A stretch of 64,000 bases of DNA, from positions 3,197,865-3,261,864 of the forward strand of contig NW_006499207.1 of assembly GCF_000471905.2 (NCBI RefSeq), in the 5' to 3' direction. Below are positions 1 through 11,129 of this stretch, one piece after another. Within the stretch, counting starts at the first letter, position 1. Each line of letters opens with the position of its first letter. Both the position numbers and the translations under genes were made by a program. Source of the stretch: Amborella trichopoda. Its lineage: Eukaryota; Streptophyta; Magnoliopsida; Amborellales; Amborellaceae. Under the pieces are notes generated by a model. It saw only the letters and a program-made list of their open reading frames with translations, was not told where the DNA came from and did not search any database.

Positions 1-7
1 CTCGACG

Positions 8-1391
8 TGACACAAAAATGAGAAGAAAGAGAAACTCTATTAAGTATAAACTCTCTCTTTTGTGAAGAGTTCAAGACTTTATACATACAATCATGGTATG
101 GTATATATAGAATTTGCCCCAAACATGGGTGGATGATCAAAAGTAACCCTAATTGTTGGAAATTAGGTTTAAAATGAATTAAAAAAAATTAGACAATAGG
201 TGAAAAATGACATATGTGCCCCTTCCTAACAAGTTGTGGAATTTCATAACAGGCCTTGTGTAACCCTAGAACGTGCATGAATTTTCGTGGATGATCTGTG
301 GTCATTTCGATGCCTGTTGATCGAGAGATGATTGTTTTCTTGTAAGGCTGGGCATGGCGATAAATTTGATACCAACTTTGAGCCATGCATCATGTTTTTA
401 GGGCACGATCATGTGACTTGAAATTTGAATGAATCTTGAAAATTTTGATCGATTGTGTGCTCGTTCCTTGATGTTTTTCTGTGATTTCTTTACTGTGTCA
501 CACTGAGCATGCCGTTATAATCACAGGGCAACAAAAATAACTCGATTCCATGCCCAGACGAAGGTTTTGCAAGTTTGGAGTTTTGGTCGGAATCTAGAAT
601 TTTGGCGACAGAATTTGCAGTCACTTTGTTGGCTTCGTGTGTGAAATCCATCCTTTCATCATGTGTGAGGTTCTGATCAGTGATGGCCATGGACCTTACA
701 AACGCGGTGGAACTGATCTCACGTAGATCAGGCTCGCGAACAACGTGATTTGGTCGCTCGAGCGAGGTAAGATGTTGCTGATTTTCCTACAGTATTTTCA
801 TGGATTAGAAACTTCTCTCTAGCATTTCATTGCACTCGAGGGTTGTTACGGGGCGTGCCGCATATCAAAATGCTTATCTTGATGACACGAATATGCTCAA
901 AAAATTTGGGCTTGATCTGACGTTGAAAGATTGAGATATGAGCTTCGAAACACACTAGTCATGATTATCCCTTTAATGGTGTTGAGTTGCAGGGTGGCTG
1001 CAAGGGAATAGCGTGCGGCTACTCCTGTTTTGCTCTTTCGCTTATAACATTTTCCTAGTATGTTTGTTTAAGATGAAATTTGACCCCTGGGGGTTTCAGC
1101 TGTGTCAGATCTAATGTTGGTGGTTCAACAGCAATTTGAGACACCAAGAATATAGCTCTAGTTATAGGAGTCCGTTTCAGGGTGCTAGAGACTGATTCTG
1201 CTAGAATTGTTTCTCGATATGCACTGAGTTAGACAAATCGGAACGTGACAAAAACTGGGCAGTAGACTTTTAAGAGTCCTCATGGAGATCTTGACCATTT
1301 CTTAGGCTATTTTGAAACTGTCAAAATTTCCACTGTTTTCTAGGCTTTTATTGAGTGGGAGCCTCATGATGATGAAAAATATCTTCCAACA
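8..1391 (-). repeat. 3' LTR of element A
   Basis: On the plus strand it starts TGACAC and ends CTTCCAACA, so in element sense it runs TGTTGGAAG to TCA. It aligns along its whole length with 16823-18201 and, reversed, with the LTRs at 24229, 34531, 51275, 56086 and 58490. A TATA-like box lies on the minus strand at about 102-109. The window begins just outside its end. Confidence 0.8.
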
Positions 1392-3060
1392 GCATGCCCC
1401 GTCGAATGTTGTGCTTCGAGAGAATCGAGAAGTACAATCATTTAGGAAATTTTTCTCGACTAGCCACAAAACTATGTGAATGCTGAGGAGATCCACGTAA
1501 TGCTGCAACTAGGGTGCTCGAACGTTTGGACGCAATGTACTAGCCCACTCGTGGAGACTTGAAGGGGGAGAAGAGACATTTGAGGGATCCTATCGAGGTC
1601 CTCACCCTCAAGGAACTATTCGTGATTATGACAGCTTCAAGATTTTTTAGGGACTTCATTAATCCGAATCAAGCCTCTTCGGAGGCCAAATGTTATGAAC
1701 CTTTGATCGACAGTGTTCGTTGCTACACCATGTTTGCTTTTGATGATTAGGGTATCTCTGTAGGCTCCATCTAGTAAGGTCCAGTCGAGGGCTTTTGACC
1801 TATCCGAAAGTCTGGGCCTGTTGGCTTGGGGGATTTTGACGAGGCAGCTTCGTGGGCCTCATCCTGTGGGGTCCAGTTGGGGGTATGTCTCGAAGCTCTG
1901 AGCCTATTGGCTAAGGAAGTTTTTAGGCAAAGCGATCTCATGGAAAGGAGTGATCCTGAAGTCTCTGGCAGGTTAGGCCTAGCTTCGTCAGTTTCTTACC
2001 TTCATGATGGTCCTTAGCATTTTGGAGTTGAAGTGTGGGAGATCTTATGCAGCTCTCACTCCTGGATGAGCCATTTTGTGTTGTTGATGTGTGGAAGATC
2101 TTCTGTGGCTCTCACTCCGAGGCGAGCGATTTAGTGTTGTCATTAGGTGTTGGCATTTGAGGATTTTAGGTAGGCCTCATTAGCCAAGATTCTGACTGTT
2201 TGGAAATTGAGTGTTGGCTAAGGCTGGGCAGTGCATCAACCTGTGTTTGGGTCCAAGCGTCCAACCTGTGTTGTGGCAAAGACGATTTTCACCGAATTAT
2301 TTTGCTTTTAGGCTCTTTTACCCATGACCTGGTGGTCATGTCCACCCTTTTCATTTGTTTTTGCTCATGGTGCCCTTTAGGGATTTTCACCATGCCTGGG
2401 TTTTTACTTTTAGAGAACACTTTTACTCATGGTTTTGTGACCATGACCGTCCATCATTTTTACTCATGGCGTTCCCTAGTTGATGTGTACACCATGCCAA
2501 TTTTTTCATGAAGGCGTGTTTAGGGTCATGCCTTCGGGACCTGTGCGAAGCCTTTTAACGTCATGCGGCCAGGACGTGCACTATAGTTTTGGGTCATACA
2601 GCTGGACCGTAGTGGTAATGAATGGTGTTTTGTAGAGGCCATGGAGTGAGTATGGTGATGGTTTCGACTCACTTTAGGGAGATGACACGAGGCTACCTAA
2701 GGAAGATGGATGATGTATGAATGATGGTTGAACGATGGTGACCCACTAGTTGACGGCAAGTATGGAGGTGGAATAATTCGTCGTTTTGTGAGCATGAGTA
2801 AGACTCACTGGGGAATGGTGAATGAATTCACTAGGGAATGATAAATAATGGTAATGAAGATGGTGCGCGCACACGAACGAGTTGATTAGGGAAGGCATGC
2901 ATGAAGATGAACGTAAAGGGCATATGCATGTGTGTGGACTCACTGGGGAGGCAATGGAGGTGGTGTGCACACACAAATGGGTTGGTTTGGGGAGAATTAT
3001 GTGAAGATGCACGTAAAAGGGGTTTGCATGTATGTGGGGGCATCTTTAAGGTCATGCCTC
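1392..3060 (-). other. Tat 3' region, non-coding blocks next to the LTR
   Basis: There is no credible gene here. On the minus strand the stretch matches, block for block, 33060-34530, 49730-51274 and 54540-56085. All are the sequence just upstream of an LTR of the same family, including a conserved GAAGCACAACATT segment next to the LTR. It is a conserved 3' untranslated part of the element family. Short open frames here are not conserved as proteins. Confidence 0.65.
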
Positions 3061-4310
3061 ATGGACCTGTGCGAAGCAGTTTAACATCATGGGGTCAGGA
3101 TGTGCACTATGGTTTGAGGTCATATAGCTTGGATCGTGGTTGTGCAGTTTAGAGTCGTGAAACAAGGTCTATTCAGTTTAAGGTCGTGCAACTAGACCTT
3201 CGCTATAGTTTAAGGTCATATAGTTTGGACCATGGTTATTCAATTTAAAGTCACACACCTAAAACCATGGCTGTGCCGTTTAAAGTCATGCTGCAAGGAC
3301 AATTGTGTGGCTTGCCACATAGGTAAAGCCCCATGGGGAATAAGTTTGTAGATAGTGATATGACTCCCTGGGAATAAAAATATTTAAGGCTATACATAGG
3401 CAGGGGCTTTTAGGTGAAGATTGTGGCCCTACCTGGAGTGGCAAGCGAAAGCAGACTCCTCTAGGGATTGAGGAAGTAAGTGTAACTCCCTGGGGTGAAG
3501 GATGAAGCTTCACATAACTCCGCTAGGGATGACATGCCTGAGCACAGGTGTAACCTTACTGGGGGTTGAAAAGATAAGCATGGCCCTAACTCACTGGAGA
3601 TTGTAAATCACAATAGGTTGTGACTCACACTGGGGTGTTTGTGCGAAGCAGACCCACTAGGGATTAAAGGGGTAAGTGCGACCCCCTCTTTTCTTATCAT
3701 ACACCAAACTCCACTGGGGGTGTTGATGAAATACATCTGGTGAAGTGGTGGTCTCTCTCACAGTTAAGCTCATGCGCATGGACTATTTATCACGTCGTGC
3801 ATTATATTTTCAAGGTCTTGTAGCTCAGACCATGGCTACGCAGTTTTAAAGTCATGGAGCAGCTTAAAGTCAGGCAACTAGACCTTTGCTATAGTTTAGG
3901 GTCATATAGTTTGGACTAAGGCTGAGCAGTTTAATGTCATGCGGCCATGACGTGCATTATGGTCTAAGGTCATATAGCTTGGACCGTGGTTATGCAGTTT
4001 AAAGTCATGTAAATAAGACCATGCAGTTTAAGGTCATGCAACTAGACTTCTGCTACAGTTTAAGTCATATAGTTTAGACCAAGGCTACGCAGTTTAAGGT
4101 CATGTGACTCCTGACCATGGCTATGTAATTTAAAGCCATGCAACATGGACCATGACTATGCAGTTTATGATCATGCAGTGCAGACCATGGCTGTGCAGTT
4201 TAAAGTCATGCAGCACGGACCATGGTTGTGCAGTTTAAAGTCATGCAGCACGAACCATGGCTATGCAGTTTAAAGTCATGCTGCAGTGACCATGACGTGG
4301 TGATGGAACA
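3061..4310 (-). repeat. Array of a ~35-bp unit (TATGACCTTAAACTGCA family), element A copy
   Basis: Read on the minus strand, diverged units of about 33-36 bp recur, each with a core like CATGACTTTAAACTGCA followed by a GGTC-containing spacer. Blocks at about 3290-3760 share phrases but are less regular. The same array occurs in plus orientation at 32310-33050, 48850-49700 and 54370-54520, always in the 3' region of this Tat family. Confidence 0.75.
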
Positions 4311-4469
4311 CGACTCCATGGGGAACAAAGCCTTCACCAGAAACTAGACTCCCTGAGGAGTTAGATTGTGGTGTAGGGAATGAACTTCCAGAGGAGGCAG
4401 GACAACTGTCTAGATGGAGTGTCGTCGCATGATCACGACACTAAGTGTTGGATGGAGCACGTAGCATTA

Positions 4470-4645
4470 GGCATAAATGCTATGCATACGACATTTGGTG
4501 AGTACACAGTGATAGATCCTTGACGAAGGGTGTGACAATAGCCTCTGGACGAAGGCGCGCAATGATCGCCATTGACGAAGGCGTGCGACGATGGCCCTTA
4601 TGAAGGCGTGCGATGATGGAATCTTTTGTAGCATGTGGCGATAGC
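4470..4645. repeat. Short array of ~30-bp GACGAAGGCGTGCGA units
   Basis: About five diverged units containing GAAGGCGTGCGATGATGG-like text follow one another. A related set of units (GTGCGATAGGCA, GAGGCTCGCG and similar) occurs at 16130-16470, in the leader at the other end of element A. Confidence 0.6.
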
Positions 4646-4754
4646 CCTTTCGGGTCTCGAGCTTGAACCGCCCCAACCTGGTCTTATTGCCATCTGAAGA
4701 TGAGGACTGCAGTGTCCTTTCAATTTACCAAGGCCAGTTTGAGGCACTGTTGAG

Positions 4755-4761
4755 TATAAAA
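4755..4761 (+). promoter_or_regulatory. Antisense TATA-type promoter in element A's 3' region
   Basis: The box TATAAAAGGGGG is followed by a CCCC patch and an ACTNTTTCAT stretch. The same arrangement lies in the antisense direction of element B (minus, 23792-23799) and element C (minus, 31360-31367). Conservation in three relatives supports a real antisense promoter. Activity is inferred, not shown. Confidence 0.5.
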
Positions 4762-5257
4762 GGGGGAAAACCCCAATTCAACTATTTCATCCAAGGGTAA
4801 AACAGTTAAAGAGATTCTAGAGAGATAGAGAGCCTGAGCCTTTGGCAAGAGGCTTCCGATGAGAGTTTTTCGGCCAAAGTTTGCAGTAGACAGGCTTTTA
4901 AGAGTTTTTCAGGTGAGCTTGAGCAGGTCATGATCTTCGTACCACGCTTAAGAATGCCGTGGGTGAGTGTCAAGGATTTCTGAGGGGGAAACATGGCTTC
5001 TCAAAGCTTTTACAAGATTTGTAGAGGTGCTCTACAGGAGTTTGAGAGCTTCTCCAGTAGTCCCGTGGTTGGAGGAAAGGCTGCAGAGAAGTCAAGGGAG
5101 CTGATGGTCCTCTGGTTTTTTGAAGAGAAGAAGAAAGAGTAGTAGTGGGCGCACCAGAAACTCAGTGGAATTCCGGTGAGTTTGTGGTGAGCTGCTGAAG
5201 TGCAAAAATGGGGAGAAGGGAGACCCGTAGAGCCACAAGGAGACATTATGCGGATTT
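4762..5257 (+). other. Antisense leader region of element A, downstream of the antisense TATA box
   Basis: This is transcribed-looking, purine-rich sequence following the antisense TATA box and interrupted at 5257 by the solo LTR. No protein family is recognised. It resumes at 8230 after the insertion. Minus-strand frames across 5010-5650 straddle the insertion boundary and are not genes. Confidence 0.4.
5253..5257. repeat. Target-site duplication GATTT, left copy
   Basis: An exact match to 8230-8234 on the other side of the solo LTR. Five bases is the usual length for Ty3/gypsy integration. Confidence 0.85.
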
Positions 5258-6229
5258 TGTAAGGACCCAGACTATCCCGACTGGTTGAGTTGAGTGCACA
5301 GCAAGATGAATAGAGGGTGGGTGGCACTCTTTGAAGGAGAAAAGAGTTGTGAGGCGATGGCACGTGCGGCAGCAGGAATGGCATGGCGAGGGTGTGCGTG
5401 GCGAGGGTAGGCGTGCGATGTAGGGAGGAGCGCAGTAGGAGTGGTTGCGCAGCTGTAGGCGCTGTGGAGACGCACGAGAATAAATGAGAAAAAATGAAGG
5501 GAAGCATATGGTGAAGTAAGGACTCACGGTGTGGCAGAAGGAAGAAGCGCATGGTGAAATGAAGGGTGCACAGCACACGAAAGTGATAATGCCGCTCGAA
5601 GAATCGGATATCACCCGCTGGTCACTGCTGCCTGTGTTCCTGACATGCATGAGTTGTCAGCGCCACTTGGAGAGTGCATGCTGACTTGAAGCCACGTGTC
5701 CAGATGTTTAAGCCTTTTTACACCACTTGAGCAAGCCACCCCACCGCCAAGAATACTTAAGCCTCTTCCCTCTCTCACGCCACTCATTTTCCCCATCATC
5801 TCTCACTCTCTCTCTCTCTAAGACAAGTTGAGGGAATGTTGGGTGGGCAATCATTGTGGAGTGGGGGTGGAGCTGTCCAAGTAGAGTTGTGAGAAGGCAC
5901 CATTGTTATGCTGGTAAGTGGATCCTTCACCATTGCACTATAGTCATAAGGATGCATGGAAACTTATGTATGTGAAATGAGAAATAGAAGTATATGTGTT
6001 GTAGAAAATCCTCACACCTTTGCCACTGAAATTTGAGATTTTATGTTATGATGAATGTGAATATTATGAGTGAATGCATGAATCATGATTGTGTGATAAA
6101 TGTATGTTTATGTGGTTATATTGTGAGGAAATTGTGATTATCACGTTCTTTGGCAAGAGATTGAAGTTATGGAGCATGTTCTTGAGGCATGCTTATTAGC
6201 ACTGTGAAATTCAAGGAACTTACCCTTTA

Positions 6230-6960
6230 TTATAAAAGAGTTTTGAATTGCCAAAACAGGTCTGATTTGCCTCAAATAAAAGCCATTGGAAATCTATGTG
6301 AGTCAAGTAAAATGTTTATGTTTTCCCCTTGTTGAAATTCTTTACAAAAAGAGAGATATATTTCAAATTATGTGGGTAGCACACTGTTTGACTGTTTTCC
6401 TGGATTTTTCACTAACCCTACGGTAATCACTAGTTTTTTCAAATCAAATGAAGTCCAATTCCTGCAAACCACAACCATTTGAAAGATCCTTGGAAGTAAT
6501 AAAAGTTACATGTACAAATTATTTTCTAATTCCTCATAGATTGGAGGATATGCATCATTTTGTGAAGATGTCTCTTTTGGCAGTTTGATAAAAACCAAAA
6601 CTATCCCCTTATTTGGAGCAGACTTTTGAACAACCAATTGGAGTCCATATTCTTTAAGATTGACCTTGATGGAAAGATATGTGTCTTGGCATAAATGTTT
6701 TTTTTTGGAAATGTCTCAAATTCCTCACAGTTCTAAAGTTATAGCATTGTGAAGTAGGGTTTATCACTATTCCATGCACACAGCAGGGTACGTCTAGACC
6801 CGCATTCTCATGAACCTTTGCGACATCAAATAAGATTCAACTGTATTCAAATCATATTCCTTTGAAATATTGGTAGTACAAAAATGGTTTCGGAGCCGTT
6901 TCAAACTCTAATTGGTCCAAGAGTTACGATCCAAACTGTGAGCGCCTGTCATGGTCTTTG
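6230..6960 (+). repeat. Degenerate ~150-200 bp repeats inside the solo LTR
   Basis: A phrase resembling CAAATGAAGTCCAATT, then about 20 bases, then CCATTTGAAAGAT recurs at about 6250, 6440, 6635 and 6830 with strong divergence. The same phrase recurs at corresponding places in the LTRs of elements Y and Z. Confidence 0.5.
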
Positions 6961-7039
6961 AATGCAGAAATTGTGCTATATGGTTCAGTGTGATATTGCC
7001 ACTGTTGTCGTGATATTTCCACTTTTAATGCGATATTAC

Positions 7040-7215
7040 CACAGATTATGCTACATGTGAATGGGTACCAACCGTGTGACTGATGGTACCATACTATTTA
7101 TGTGATGTTATGCTACATGTGAATGGGTACCTATTGTGTGAATGATGGTACCTATTGTGTGAATGATGGTACCGTGTTGCTTATGTGATACAGAGATGGG
7201 CACCTACTGTGTGAA
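7040..7215 (+). repeat. Short repeats of GTGAATGGGTACC / GTGAATGATGGTACC in the solo LTR
   Basis: Units containing GTGTGAATGATGGTACC recur about five times in roughly 170 bases. Confidence 0.6.
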
Positions 7216-8229
7216 TGATGGTGCTAGCAGCAAAGATCTTCCCTAGCTCTCCATGATAGGATGGGAGTTAGGATGTGATTAGTTGGGAGGGTCGTGCCCC
7301 CCAGATCTATGTAAGGCACTATGCATTGGGTCACCCAATAGTAGTGTAACACTCTCTCACCAAAAGGGCATAAGGAGAGGATCATGTCTTGCAAGGCCTA
7401 CCTATCAACAAAGCTCGTTGAGGATGTGTGTGTGTGTATACGTGTGAGGACATTGCGAAGTGGGGCACCCACTTATCATTGTCCTCCTTTCTGAATGAGG
7501 GTAGAGGTTTCATGCAACAAGATTGACTTAGCCTATGCAATGAGACTTCGACTTCGAGAGTCAGCTTTATTGGTTTTGGGACTGTGATATGTGGCCCTTA
7601 CTGTTCTGCTTTAAGTAGGTGTGCACTGTATATGGAATTGATTTTATTACACTACTGGTAAAACTTTGGGAAGCTTGTCTAACGACTTCATTTTGTACCT
7701 TGTGAATGTATGCATATATATATGTGCATTGCACATTGTTATCACTGTTACGCTAGTGGGAATGCAGTGGTGTAAATCTGCTTATTGGGCTAGTTAGCTC
7801 ATTTCATCCTATCTTCATAACTATAGAGTGAAGAGTGTGGCATTTTACTAGAGGTGGGCAGCCTTTTTGGGGACTCAAAGCTCGAAGTTCAGAAGATGGA
7901 AATTTGTCCTGTGAAGACTTTCATAGTATGTTTTGGTAGTCTCAAATTTATGTTGAACATTTCATTTTGTGTATATTTTTTGGCCAGTAGTGCCTTGAGA
8001 ATGTAATGACTTTGATAATGAAAGAATGAGATGGTTGCACTTGACTTTTGATATTTTTGCCTGTTGGGGTGGTTTTTATTCTAGTTTTCTTTCTTGTGTG
8101 GTCTTGATTCCGTATTTTATGCATTGAGCCACTCCCACCTGACTGATGTTCGTGACCTCTGTGATCACGATCCTACGCTCTGTCGCCCTCTAGCGGTGTA
8201 CGGTGGGGCCAGGGGGTAGGGTCTAGACA

Positions 8230-8234
8230 GATTT
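8230..8234. repeat. Target-site duplication GATTT, right copy
   Basis: An exact match to 5253-5257. Confidence 0.85.
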
Positions 8235-8930
8235 AGGTGGAATTTTGATTTTCCCAGCCATTGGCAAGAGGAGAGAATAGGGCCAGAGGGGTTTTGGACC
8301 AGCAAATGGAGTTTTCGGCGAAAACCTGAAGGGTTGTAGGGACGTAACAGTTGGGAGGTGAAAGGCCGTGAGGAGGATGACCGTCATCGAGGGGCAATAA
8401 TTTTGAGAAAACTAAAGAAGGACGAGGGTTAATGCTGCCTGAGAATTGGGCACGTTGGGAACCGAGTCACAACAACGGCATGCACGCCATTAAGTGTCAT
8501 GCAGTGCTCTCTTCGGGCATCTCCAGGCTGTGCATGAAGATAGCCATGCTCGGAAGCATGCCACTCACCGTAATGGTCTCACACGGCATTAGCCTACCTG
8601 TGCTGATTGTAGTGCACAACATTGAGCTGCTCACGGCAGTGGTCAATAGTCTCACACGGGGTTGGCCTGCCCGTGCTGATTGTAGTGCACAACATTGAGC
8701 TGCTCACGGCAGTGGTCACTTGTGGCGTTAAGTCATGCGCGACGATGATATCACACAGCGCTGAGTTGCGCCCGACGATGACCATGGATGGGGATGCCGT
8801 GTGGGCGGCAAGAGTGATAGAAAATGAGGAGGTCCTACCGCTGTGGTGCGTTGGAAGCCAAGTCCTCCAGCACAACAGTGAAGTTCATGTTGTTTTGGAG
8901 GAAGGGAATCCATCATGAGCAGGCTCCTTG
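8235..8930 (+). other. Antisense region of element A's 3' end (decayed antisense gene fragment)
   Basis: The segment 8850-8918 reads, on the plus strand, GSQVLQHNSEVHVVLEEG. Element B reads GGQVLQHNSEVYVVLWKG on its minus strand at about 23000-23070. Both are antisense to the element's own coding direction and share protein-level similarity, so an antisense product may once have existed here. No known domain is recognised. A 73-bp tandem duplication lies at 8595-8720. Confidence 0.4.
8595..8720. repeat. 73-bp tandem duplication
   Basis: The phrase TGCTGATTGTAGTGCACAAC at 8601 recurs almost unchanged at 8674, together with the following ATTGAGCTGCTCACGGCAGT. This is a recent local duplication. 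Confidence 0.85.
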
Positions 8931-9260
8931 GAAGCTAGCCATGCCCCGTCAGATGAATTGAAGCTAACTCGGGAATGATTGGCTTCATCTTTTTTCCCTG
9001 TAACCATCCTCTTTGGCGGCTTTGCTTCTTCTTCATGAGGAGATCATTTCTTTGGTAGTTTTGCTTCTTCTTCATGAGATGAGCGTTTCCTTTTGGTTTG
9101 TAACCATCCACTTGTCCTCAGATGCGAGAGCTTTGTTCCGGAGGCCTGTAATCATCCTCTTATCCTCAGATGCAAGAGCTTTGTAACTTCTCTAATAATG
9201 GGCTTTTGGTTGTGGCTTGTAACTCTCTTTAATGCAATGAAAGAAATGAATTTCTTTTGA
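8931..9260 (-). other. Conserved 3' region just after the coding part (element A)
   Basis: The reverse complement matches 22575-22930 of element B: AAAGCCCATTATTAG, then repeated phrases around TTGCATCTGAGGATAAGAGG and CATGAAGAAGAAGCAAA. In B this directly follows the integrase end. In A it directly follows the linker, which shows that the polymerase block is absent from A. Confidence 0.65.
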
Positions 9261-9299
9261 GCTTGCTTAATATTCTTGTCTTCCATTTTCTTTTTTTTA

Positions 9300-10260
9300 C
9301 TATTTCATTGATTCCACCATCTCATAGCTTGAGACAATAAAGAAAAGCCCACTCCTTGCTTCATCTTATGGCAGCCTGCTGTGGCTTCAATGACCTCGAA
9401 TGGGGGAGCAGTTGCTTCCTCACCCCTTAGTGTATGATTAGACAGGGACTCGTAATTCATGATTCTCATGACTTGGTAAGCCTATTTCTTGTAAATACTT
9501 TAGTCTGGGGGGCCCTTGGCTTCGATTCGAGGTGCATTACATTTGAGTTCGTGATAAGTCCTAGTCTCAAGGACAAACTCTTTCAAATTCTTTGAAGTGA
9601 TGTGCATAATCTCCAACTAATTCTAAAGCCTACAAACCTCACTCCTTAACTCTGCCATGGGGTCTTGTTCTTCAGGGCCGGAGGGCTAACTCTCGTCCCC
9701 CTATACTTCTTCGATAACCCCTGAGAAGTGTAAGACCTACTTCTGGCTGCCGGTGACTGCCTCATTTAAGGATGATGAAATTTGGAGTACCTTTCTTGGT
9801 CGTTGGTGTGTTAGTTTCGCTTCTAGAAGAGCAATGGGGATATGCATGACTTTTTGCGGGTCCAACGTATAGGTGACACGTGGTGCTGGAAGGTCTACCT
9901 CTAGGGCTTCCTCGTGCTCAAGTGTTACTTTTAACTTGTTATTTTTTTCTGGCGATTTAGACGTAGAGGGGGAAGCTTCATCTTCGAGAGAGGACACTTT
10001 GACCTCGGAGAGGTGGCAAGGTATACTAGGGTAGATCGGAGTCAAAGGGAGGATCTTTCCTCTTCTTTGAGCATGTCCGTGATCATTTGCCCCAGATCTT
10101 CAATGTCATCATGAGACGAGGGTCCCTCTCTCTCACAGGCTTCCAATCATCATCTTTTGACTTTTCTGGCACTGGAAGGTCTGTGAAATAGTACTTCGCA
10201 TTGGCATAGTGAGTCTCATCCACAAGGAACAGTCTTTTGTCTGCATAGACTGTGTGTTGT
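9300..10260 (-). pseudogene. Element A linker region between protease and the missing RT, with G-patch-like end
   Basis: Minus-strand protein segments here (for example RVTYTLDPQKVMHIPIALLEAKL at about 9800-9890) match plus-strand segments of element C at 25501-26490 (FTADQQKVLHMPSTFLKAEA). Both copies end in a glycine-rich, G-patch-like stretch, as expected for the segment preceding RT in Tat elements. It is a fossil coding region in several pieces. Its function in the living family is not established from sequence. Confidence 0.55.
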
Positions 10261-10289
10261 CCCCCATCTCGGCTGTATTTTAAACATTA

Positions 10290-10570
10290 ATGGAGCGTCG
10301 AAGGAACCACCCCCTGATCATGAAGCCAAGGACAACCAAGTAGGACGTTGTAGGAGGTATCAGTGTCGACTACGTGGAACTGAGCATAATCGTTAAGGTT
10401 ACTGATCTTGAGACGAAGGCGCACCGTGCCCGCTGGTTGTCTCCTTATTGGTTAAAACCTTGCACAGTGATGTGGGTAGGAGTGAGATCATTAGATCCTA
10501 ATCTCAATCGGGTGAGGATCCTTCTTAGGATCTAGTGGACTGCTAACCCTCCATCCAACATGATCTGGTT
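10290..10570 (-). pseudogene. Element A aspartic protease domain
   Basis: A minus-strand reading shows MLDGG at about 10550, the position of the catalytic aspartate loop in Tat proteases. Further on it shows YNVLLGCPWLHDQGVVPSTLH at about 10300-10360, the family's characteristic LLGRPW...VPS segment. In a working element this enzyme cuts the Gag-Pol polyprotein inside the virus-like particle. The domain lies between the gag-derived region (about 11130-11830) and the linker. It is part of a decayed element. Confidence 0.65.
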
Positions 10571-11129
10571 GATAGGGCAGGTGTGTAGTTCACCATTTAA
10601 GAGGAGGGGGCGGTTGTGGAATTTGCCTCCCAACTACAGGTCATCTTCGAAAAAGGAGATTGCAAGGCACCCACTCAAGATAGTTGAGTCAACCTCTATA
10701 GGCTCCATTTCAATCTCGTACACCTCTAGGTTAGAAAGAGCTTGAACCAAGGCCATACGATAGTTTATGTTCATCACATATCTTAGAAGGGCTGGAAGCT
10801 TTCTCAAGAGTCCAATTACGTTGTATTTCAATTTATCCTCATTAGTCTTCTATGTTCCTGATCCAGTCACTGGTGTAAGGAGTAGGGTAGGTTTAGGAAT
10901 AGGCTTCAGTTGAGTTTTGGTTTGTGGCACTAACTGACTTCTTGGTCAGCCAGTGTAGTCTGGGTTCATGGAGAAATAATTGGGATTTGTATTAAGGATG
11001 TAGAGGTTTGAGGTTGAGGTTAAAGGAAAGTGAAGGATTAGGAAACTTGAGGGCCTTGAACTTTTGAGGCATGGGTTGTAGCTTCTTCCCTGATCTCAGG
11101 TTCATTTGCCCGTGCTGGGTGGTACTTTC

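Larger units (their letters stand above)
5258..8229 (+). mobile_element. Solo LTR of a chromovirus-type (Tekay/Del-like) retrotransposon
   Basis: It begins TGTAAGGACCCAGAC, like the LTR starts at 37670, 44539 and 58653, and ends GTCTAGACA like the other ends. Five bases GATTT (5253-5257) are repeated exactly at 8230-8234, a perfect target-site duplication. There is no internal region, so it is a solo LTR left by LTR-LTR recombination. The second half aligns well with the LTR of element Z (58653-61475), for example GACATGCATGAGTTG and the tract after the CTCTCTCTCT patch. It sits inside element A's 3' region and is therefore younger than A. Confidence 0.85.

Noticed and set aside
2200-2511. 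103-residue plus-strand frame with hydrophobic stretches, a possible membrane protein
   Set aside because: It lies in the non-coding 3' region of element A. The homologous regions at 33480-33700, 50160-50360 and 54960-55160 do not keep the frame.
5010-5650. Minus-strand frames of 188 and 134 residues
   Set aside because: They cross the boundary of the solo LTR at 5258 and overlap in different frames, so they cannot be one conserved gene. No family recognised.
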